Positions 58,684 to 64,000 of a stretch of DNA of 64,000 bases are shown here, in pieces; position 1 is the first letter of the stretch, and each line of letters begins with the position of its first letter. The position numbers and the translations under genes are program-made. The DNA is from Geobacillus thermodenitrificans subsp. thermodenitrificans DSM 465 (GTDB lineage Bacteria > Bacillota > Bacilli > Bacillales > Anoxybacillaceae): contig NZ_AYKT01000001.1 in NCBI RefSeq assembly GCF_000496575.1, positions 393,193 to 457,192 on the forward strand, in the 5' to 3' direction. The notes below the pieces were generated by a model, which saw nothing but the letters and a program-made list of their open reading frames with translations, ran no database searches and was not told the origin of the DNA.

Positions 58684-58877
58684 GATTTTTAATTTCGGTC
58701 TATTTAAGGACGTTGACTATAAAAATTAATTCTGGAAATATAATTTTATATAAATGAAAATTCTTAAATTAACGAAAAAGATGGAGTAGATTTATCAATA
58801 AGTTTTTAAAAGAGGGGTGACGAACAATTTATCTAACGAAGGAACAGATTCCTATTCATGAGAATCATGAAAAACTC

Positions 58878-59507
58878 ATGTCGCTAACAGGGATTTCAGA
58901 AAAAATAGTTGTCGAACCGTATTATTTTCAAAACAATATTCCTGGTGCGCCGAACGATTGCTATCTTAGGGAAGGTGCTGTCAAACGTCTTTTGAAAGCG
59001 GTTCACTTCCTACCTGTGGATCATTATTTTATCGTTTTTGACGCCTGGCGACCTTATAAAGTTCAGTTAGCACTGTATCGACAATTCGAAAAGCAATTAC
59101 AGTTAAAAGGTTTAGCAGGGAATGAACTGAAAAAAGAATTGACGAAGTATGTGGACAGACCGTCGGAGGATCCGATGCGACCATCCAATCATTTAACTGG
59201 TGGTGCGATTGATTTAACCATTGCGAATAAACAAGGTCCGCTGAATATGGGGTCCAAATTTGATGAATTTACGGAGATGTCAAGAACGGACTATTTTGAA
59301 CAAATTAAAAATCCAAGTCCATTAGATAGGGAGATTAAAGAGAATCGCAAGCTATTAAAAAGCATTATGGAAAAGGCCGGATTTACAAATTACGACGAAG
59401 AATGGTGGCACTATGACTACGGCAATCAAAATTGGGCACTGAAAACGGGAAATGAAGCCATTTATGGTGGTGTATTGGAATTGGCTGGGCATCGAATCAC
59501 TTACTAA
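58878..59507 (+). CDS. D-alanyl-D-alanine dipeptidase (VanX/M15D family)
   Basis: 209 aa from ATG 58878. Zinc site SNHLTGGAIDL (His, Asp) and EEWWHYDYG (catalytic Glu and zinc His), plus FDAWRPYKVQ with the arginine typical of VanX. The protein-like frame extends upstream (IYLTKEQIPIHENHEKL) to 58828 without a standard start codon, so an ATT start or an error near the RBS AGAGGGGTGA is possible. Hydrolyses D-Ala-D-Ala; as no van genes are present, wall-peptide recycling is more likely than glycopeptide resistance. AT-rich compared with the neighbours to the left. Confidence 0.88.
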   Translation: MSLTGISEKIVVEPYYFQNNIPGAPNDCYLREGAVKRLLKAVHFLPVDHYFIVFDAWRPYKVQLALYRQFEKQLQLKGLAGNELKKELTKYVDRPSEDPMRPSNHLTGGAIDLTIANKQGPLNMGSKFDEFTEMSRTDYFEQIKNPSPLDREIKENRKLLKSIMEKAGFTNYDEEWWHYDYGNQNWALKTGNEAIYGGVLELAGHRITY

Positions 59508-59555
59508 TTCCTGCGCCTTCAGGTTTGAAAAAGTGCCGAAAGGGTGCTTACTGAA

Positions 59556-60884
59556 ATGCAAATTCGAGTACTCGCGATCGGACCTCGCGATATTGAAAAA
59601 ATGATTATGAATGTGGAGAAGGAATATCCGGAATTATCCATCCATTATGCTACCTACCATAACGAAGAGGAAGTCATTGAAATCGTGAAAAAGTATGGAG
59701 CGGGTTTTCAAATCATTTTGTTTGCCGGCTCGCTGCCTTACAAAATCGCTAAAAATAATTTAAAACTTGATCAATCGATATTCTTTATCCCTTTTGAAGG
59801 AACCGCTTTATACCGGGCCTTATTTCAATTAGCCTTAAATGGGAAGTACGATTTGCAAAATGGAACACTGAACATAAGTATTGATAATCTACAAAAATAT
59901 GAAGTAGAAGAAAGTTTGGAAGAATTGGAGATCAGAGTACAAAACATCTATTATGATACACATTCAGAAGAATTTCATATTGAAAAAACGACTCGATTTC
60001 ATTATGAATTGTGGAAAAACGGTCAAATCGATACCGCTATTACATGTGTGGGGTTAATATATGAACGATTAATAGAACTCGGTGTACCTGCAGTAAGGGT
60101 CCTTCCGACAAGGAATGCGGTAAGAAATACATTACAGATCGTGTTAATGGAAGCACAGAAACTGAAAAAGCAAAATTCACACATTGCGATAGGGATCGTC
60201 GATTTAAAAGAGATTTTCGAACAAGATGATTTAACGGAATATCAATTGCAACGAAGATTACTAGCTTTGCAGCAAAGTTTAGTAGATTACGGGGAAAAGA
60301 CACAGGCCATTATCAAATGGATTGATCGCCGTGAATTAAGATTTATCACCACCCGCGAAGCCTTACAATTAGATGATCAGCAACATTCCAACGAGCTTAC
60401 ATTGATCCATGATATTTTTCAAAAAACAGAAAGAAAAGTTCAGCTCGGTATCGGAATCGGAAGATCAACAAATGAGGCGGAAATGTATGCGTTGGAAGCG
60501 CTAAAAAAAGCGAAAGCGTCCAATACAGATTATATCATTTATGATGCAAACGGCAAAATTTATGGTCCGGTTATGCAATCAGGAATTTTAAGCTATTCGC
60601 TGCGGAATGATAATGAAAAAGTTTTAGAAATTGCTCAAAAAGCAAATGTGAGTAGTTCGACCATCAACCGTATTCTCTCTTTTTTCAAAATTCATGGCAA
60701 AAATTCGGTAACTGCCATAGAATTAGCGAAGGGCTTAAGAATTACGCCAAGAAGTGCGCGGCGGCTATTAAGTCGATTAGAACAAGCTGGGGTGGTATCA
60801 GTTACAGGTGAGGAGCAGCCAGTCAATCGAGGAAGACCGCGGCAAATTTATTCACTTCTTTTGGATCAATGGTCAATGCACTGA
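59556..60884 (+). CDS. Transcriptional regulator with N-terminal sensor, cyclase-like middle and C-terminal wHTH
   Basis: 442 aa. Residues 1 to about 95 look like a Rossmann-type sensor (VLAIGPRDIEKMI, QIILFAGSLPYKIA, FIPFEGTALYRALFQ). The middle (about 150-330) contains two stretches, IAIGIVDLKEIFE and VQLGIGIGRSTNEAEMYALEALKKA, that resemble degenerate GGDEF/GTP cyclohydrolase III-like domains. The C terminus (about 355-440) is a winged HTH (ANVSSSTINRILSFFKIH, TPRSARRLLSRLEQAGVV). I do not know a named family. Start ATG 59556 after AAAGGGTG. It likely controls the flanking dipeptidase and permease genes. Confidence 0.8.
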   Translation: MQIRVLAIGPRDIEKMIMNVEKEYPELSIHYATYHNEEEVIEIVKKYGAGFQIILFAGSLPYKIAKNNLKLDQSIFFIPFEGTALYRALFQLALNGKYDLQNGTLNISIDNLQKYEVEESLEELEIRVQNIYYDTHSEEFHIEKTTRFHYELWKNGQIDTAITCVGLIYERLIELGVPAVRVLPTRNAVRNTLQIVLMEAQKLKKQNSHIAIGIVDLKEIFEQDDLTEYQLQRRLLALQQSLVDYGEKTQAIIKWIDRRELRFITTREALQLDDQQHSNELTLIHDIFQKTERKVQLGIGIGRSTNEAEMYALEALKKAKASNTDYIIYDANGKIYGPVMQSGILSYSLRNDNEKVLEIAQKANVSSSTINRILSFFKIHGKNSVTAIELAKGLRITPRSARRLLSRLEQAGVVSVTGEEQPVNRGRPRQIYSLLLDQWSMH

Positions 60885-60912
60885 GGTTTGATAAAAAATG
60901 GAGGGTTGGGAA

Positions 60913-62130
60913 ATGACGAATACATTGATTCAATCGGATGATACATGGATTCTTTGGGCGATTCTAGTGGGCTGGGCAGCGATCAGTATTTATTTAGAGC
61001 AAAAATATCAATGGGCTGCCAAAATATCCGGAGCGATCATTGCGCTTGTTGGTGCGATGATTTTGGCCAACTTGAATATCATTCCTACTGAATCACCGGT
61101 GTATGATACGGTCTGGTCGTATGTCATCCCGCTAGCAATCCCGTTACTCCTTTTTCAAACGAATATAATGAAAATCTGGCGTGAAAGTGGTAGATTAGTG
61201 GTAATTTTCTTGATTAGTTCAGTCGGAACTGTGGCAGGCGCTATTATCTCCTTCTTTTTACTCAAAGACCATATTCCTTTACTATATAAGATTTCTGCGA
61301 TGATGACAGGTTCTTATATTGGTGGTGGCGTAAACTTTGTTGCGATGGCCGCAAAATTCGAAACACCAAGTGAGCTCGTATCCGCGACGGTCGTTGCCGA
61401 TAATATGGTGATGGCACTTTATTTCTTGGGGTTGATCTTGATTCCATCATTAACGTTTTTCCGGAAATATTTTAAGACCCCGTACATCGATGAGTTGGAA
61501 AGCAATGTGAAAGGAGATGAAAACTACGCGGCATCCTACTGGAAGAGAAAAGATATCTCCTTGCTCGATATCGCAAAAGCCGTCGGGACGACATTTGTCA
61601 TTGTCGCCATCTCATTTACAATTGCCGGTTTTTTGGATGAATTGATTCCATCTGGTGAGGATGCGAACGTATTTTTAAATATTTTAAATGGAATATTAGG
61701 TGATAACTACTTAATGTTAACGACGATTACACTGCTTGCGGTCACTCTGTTCCCGCGTTACTTTGAAAATATCCATGGAACTCAGGAAATCGGTACATTT
61801 TTAATTTATATTTTCTTCGTCGTGATCGGTGTACCGGCTTCCATTCAAGTCATCTTACAAAATGCACCGCTCATCTTCGTATTATGTGCTTTGATGGTGA
61901 TTATCAACATGATCATTTCCTTCGGTATTGGGAAAATCTTTAAATTTTCACTGGAAGAAATTATTCTGGCGAGCAATGCAAATATCGGTGGACCAACAAC
62001 GGCCGCAGCTATGGCGATTTCAAAAGGCTGGATCAAATTAGTCGGACCGATTATGCTTGTGGGTACTTTAGGTTATATTATCGGAAACTATATAGGATCG
62101 GCAGTTGGGGCTTGGTTAAGTACTTTATAA
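60913..62130 (+). CDS. DUF819 family membrane protein (YjcL-like)
   Basis: 405 aa with ten to eleven membrane helices. Family stretches: SYVIPLAIPLLLFQTNIMKIWRESGR, MMTGSYIGGGVNFVAMA, VVADNMVMALYF, and LASNANIGGPTTAAAMAISKGW. DUF819 proteins are predicted secondary transporters, often beside peptidases; here a D-Ala-D-Ala dipeptidase and a regulator precede it. A peptide or amino-acid cargo is inference. ATG 60913 is 8 bases after GGAGG. Confidence 0.88.
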   Translation: MTNTLIQSDDTWILWAILVGWAAISIYLEQKYQWAAKISGAIIALVGAMILANLNIIPTESPVYDTVWSYVIPLAIPLLLFQTNIMKIWRESGRLVVIFLISSVGTVAGAIISFFLLKDHIPLLYKISAMMTGSYIGGGVNFVAMAAKFETPSELVSATVVADNMVMALYFLGLILIPSLTFFRKYFKTPYIDELESNVKGDENYAASYWKRKDISLLDIAKAVGTTFVIVAISFTIAGFLDELIPSGEDANVFLNILNGILGDNYLMLTTITLLAVTLFPRYFENIHGTQEIGTFLIYIFFVVIGVPASIQVILQNAPLIFVLCALMVIINMIISFGIGKIFKFSLEEIILASNANIGGPTTAAAMAISKGWIKLVGPIMLVGTLGYIIGNYIGSAVGAWLSTL

Positions 62131-62137
62131 ATGAACA

Positions 62138-62183
62138 ACGGGTAATACGTAGAGGGAATTCTACGCGATTACCCGTATTTTTG
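62138..62183 (+). terminator. Rho-independent terminator of the DUF819 gene
   Basis: ACGGGTAAT...ATTACCCGT with inner CGTAGA/TCTACG pairing, followed by ATTTTTG. Confidence 0.85.
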
Positions 62184-62801
62184 TTATAACCACATGTTTG
62201 AACTTATATTTTGCAGCATCAGCTTCTCATTTCACGTGATCTGACGTCGGCTAGGAGTGATCATTGTTTTTCACCCGCCTTCTAGGTGAACGGTGATTTT
62301 TATCCTCGGATGGAGGGCAAAATGTTGCCCGTGGATCTTTTCTGTTCAAAACAGTCCTTTTTCTTCTGCTGACTGTTCTTTCGTCAAAAAGTGTCGATCA
62401 TGCAGTTTCTCGAAATGAGAATGCTGCGCGATCGACTCTATGGCTTGCTTTGATTACAAGCTGGCCGGTACGGACAAGCGAATGAGTAGCACCGGACAAA
62501 GAAGAAGATGGAAGAATAAAAGAGAGCTTGCCACCATAGCAAAAAACCGTTATAATACAGGCTGTACGTCTCATAGACGGTATGTCGGCAGCCAGATGCG
62601 GTTTTCCCTCGCCGTAAACGAGAGAGCAACGAATGGAGTGAGGGCGCGTGGAGTCGCGCTGACGTTGATCGCACAACACGTTGTCAAAAGGGGAAAAACG
62701 TGTCGCTCGTGTTCTCTGTCGGAGCTATGGTTTTTGACTTTTATTCATGCTCTTATCGCAATGCTTCAGGAGCCGCCTAATGCCGAATGGAGAATCAACA
62801 C
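62184..62801. other. Intergenic upstream of tRNA-Arg, with a promoter and a doubtful tiny ORF
   Basis: A good promoter (62528-62556) points towards the tRNA 240 bp downstream. A 26-codon frame (GTG 62700 to 62780, RBS AAAGGGG, product beginning MSLVFSVGAMVFDFYSCSY) lies between; it is unrecognised and low confidence. Longer open frames in this stretch are not protein-like. Confidence 0.4.
62528..62556 (+). promoter_or_regulatory. Sigma-A promoter upstream of tRNA-Arg
   Basis: TTGCCA (62528-62533), 17-bp spacer, TATAAT (62551-62556). Confidence 0.65.
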
Positions 62802-62877
62802 GGCCCCGTAGCTCAGTGGATAGAGCGTCGGTTTCCTAAACCGTGCGTCGGAGGTTCGAATCCTCTCGGGGCCGCCA
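62802..62877 (+). tRNA. tRNA-Arg (anticodon CCT)
   Basis: 76 nt with encoded CCA. Acceptor stem GGCCCCG / CGGGGCC, D arm GCTC...GAGC, anticodon loop TTCCTAA (anticodon CCT, reads AGG), T arm GAGG TTCGAAT CCTC. The outermost anticodon-stem pair is a T-T mismatch by this folding. Confidence 0.95.
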
Positions 62878-62921
62878 CTTACATACGATTCATTTGAATT
62901 AACATCCCCGAAACCCCTGAT

Positions 62922-62946
62922 ACGACCGCGTTTGCGGTCGTTTTTC
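62922..62946 (+). terminator. Rho-independent terminator after tRNA-Arg
   Basis: ACGACCGC / GCGGTCGT stem followed by TTTTT. Confidence 0.85.
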
Positions 62947-63367
62947 ATCTTTTAGGAATCCCGAAAAAAACGATAGAATCCAAAAAAATTTTGCACGAAT
63001 TTTGCACGGTGGGGAAGTGAATAGCTGTTAAACCTTGTTAAACCTTGAAGTACCAATGTTTCTTACGATATGGTTTTCCTCTCACCGTCTTCATACATAT
63101 TTCATCAAATGTTTTCATCAAGTGTCTGTGACAGGAACCACTTCCCCTCCTTCGAATGTTGTGTTGTCTAGATAACTACCTCCTAAGCGAGAGGAGTAAA
63201 AAATGGCCCACTTATTTTCAAAGGCTTTTTACACAACGATATAGACTGAACAATATATAGAATGTTTCCAGTGAAAAAAACAATGGAAATATTTGTGATA
63301 TAGCTCAATTATTCGGTGGTAGTCAAGTAGCAATCGGATAGATATCTATGAGAGTGTTTAATTCGCT
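62947..63367. other. AT-rich, gene-free stretch with an 11-bp tandem repeat
   Basis: ATTTTGCACG occurs twice with an 11-bp period at 62988-63008, shortly after the tRNA terminator. Beyond it the sequence is AT-rich and full of stops. It may hold the arm or attachment sites of an integrated element, now decayed. Confidence 0.4.
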
Positions 63368-63667
63368 TTAAGAATTGCAACACAGTTGTTCATCTGCGGG
63401 ATTATCTTCCAAATGGACAATCTCAATAATTTTTTGGCTGAACTCCTCGAACCTTGGTGGTTGGCTCCCATTTTCATTGGCTATCTTAATGGCTTGATTG
63501 AACTCTCTTGCTGTCTTCATTAAGCGATCAACCTGACTTTTGTTTAGTTTACGAGAAATGACCCAATCCCAAATAGCAAATGTTTCGGGATCAACAGCAA
63601 AATCTCGTAAAAAGTCAATGTAAAGTTCGAGCCGTTCTACTCTCTACTCCAAGGACTCCTGTCTCAA
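63368..63667 (-). pseudogene. Small helical protein gene with in-frame stop
   Basis: After RBS AAGGAG a TTG-initiated minus-strand frame reads MRQESLE, then TAG (63644-63646), then RVERLELYIDFLRDFAVDPE...AIWDWVISRKLNKSQVDRLMKTAREFN to the stop at 63368. The sense after the TAG is clearly protein-like, so TAG probably replaced CAG. The family is not recognised; it resembles small helical proteins of mobile elements. Confidence 0.5.
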
Positions 63668-63691
63668 GAATATCACTCCTTACTCCGGCTT

Positions 63692-63916
63692 TTAATGACA
63701 TGAAAACACTACCGACACGAAAAAGTAAACAATGGTTCGAGCAGCCGAAAGCGCAACACCACTATCATATAAAGCCCCGGCAATTTGGTCTCTTACCTGC
63801 TCTTCTAATAATTTCACTTTTTTAGCTGGATTTTCCTCATTCTTCACGGTGTATAGCTTTTGATATAAATCAAATAGAGGAAGTCCCATTAAGTTTTCAA
63901 ATTCATTATATCTCAA
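63692..63916 (-). CDS. Hypothetical protein, 74 aa (possibly a fragment)
   Basis: TTG-initiated frame with YNEFENLMGLPLFDLYQKLY, a lysine/glutamate helix (KKVKLLEEQVRDQIAGALY) and a hydrophobic C terminus (AARTIVYFFVSVVF). No RBS is obvious and the end looks abrupt, so this may be part of a broken gene. Same strand as the following pseudogene, in AT-rich DNA. Confidence 0.4.
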   Translation of the reverse strand: MRYNEFENLMGLPLFDLYQKLYTVKNEENPAKKVKLLEEQVRDQIAGALYDSGVALSAARTIVYFFVSVVFSCH

Positions 63917-64000
63917 TTCAACGGATAGGATATATGGGGAGTGAATATTTGGTATAATTTCAATATATGTGGTTCATCACCAAAAGATGTACTTGATTTT

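Noticed and set aside
58878..59507. VanX-type dipeptidase as a vancomycin-resistance gene
   Set aside because: No vanA/vanH/vanS/vanR-type genes nearby; the dipeptidase more likely serves peptide recycling.
62440..62811. 123-aa plus-strand frame before tRNA-Arg
   Set aside because: Low-complexity basic composition, no RBS, runs into the tRNA, and covers a promoter.
62766..62948. Minus-strand 60-aa frame across the tRNA region (contains GPERIRTSDARFRKPTLYPL)
   Set aside because: It is the antisense of tRNA-Arg; this peptide is a well-known false annotation.

Overview
The window is chromosomal DNA from a thermophilic, spore-forming Firmicute, almost certainly Geobacillus or a close relative. 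Gene order, ribosome-binding sites (strong GGAGG) and protein sequences match the Bacillus/Geobacillus core: glnR-glnA, lexA/yneA-yneB-ynzC-tkt-sirA-yneF, ccdA-yneI-ccdC-yneK, sspP/sspO-citB, cspD, glpF-glpK, hut genes, mscL and psuK-psuG. Three small-acid-soluble spore protein genes, a Spo0E-like phosphatase, SirA and an SleB-type hydrolase show an endospore former.

Layout. 1-2.8 kb: tail of an acyl-CoA ligase, 3-hydroxyacyl-CoA dehydrogenase and thiolase (acyl-CoA metabolism). 2.9-8.2 kb: EamA permease, two small membrane proteins, HflX and a YnbB-type PLP enzyme. 8.2-10.1 kb: glnRA with two GlnR operators. 10.1-15.3 kb: SOS genes, tkt, sirA, yneF. 15.4-18.9 kb: heterodimeric ABC exporter. 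18.9-22.8 kb: Spo0E-like gene (minus strand), cytochrome c biogenesis genes, spore or wall hydrolase. 22.9-28.5 kb: LevR-type sigma-54 activator and a cellobiose/chitobiose PTS operon with a YdjC deacetylase, read from a visible -24/-12 promoter next to a cre site. 28.7-32.6 kb: spore protein genes around aconitase. 32.7-38.4 kb: small conserved genes, cspD and glpF. 38.4-41.0 kb: glpK, then a SAM-I riboswitch that controls an unrecognised 111-aa protein and a decayed second gene. 41.4-49.7 kb: two hotdog thioesterases and a histidine-degradation cluster (hutG, a receiver-AraC regulator, hutU, hutI, a YjiH permease) with 20-bp-spaced direct repeats at the hutU promoter. 49.8-56.3 kb: lipoprotein, MscL, YeeE/YedE transporter, psuK-psuG, LigB dioxygenase, cupin.

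56.5-64.0 kb is accessory. It holds a frameshifted McrB-like restriction gene, a 471-bp IS982-type remnant with intact terminal repeats, and a visibly AT-richer module (D-Ala-D-Ala dipeptidase, an unusual regulator with a C-terminal HTH, a DUF819 permease). It ends with tRNA-Arg(CCT), followed by AT-rich DNA with broken small genes that looks like the edge of an integrated element.

The most interesting signals are the SAM riboswitch in front of an orphan gene, the putative hut regulator with its candidate operator, the dipeptidase-regulator-DUF819 module, and several small features easily missed by gene callers (Spo0E-like gene, sspP, sspL, a promoter-hairpin unit at 36.74 kb, PhoP-box-like repeats at 21.97 kb).
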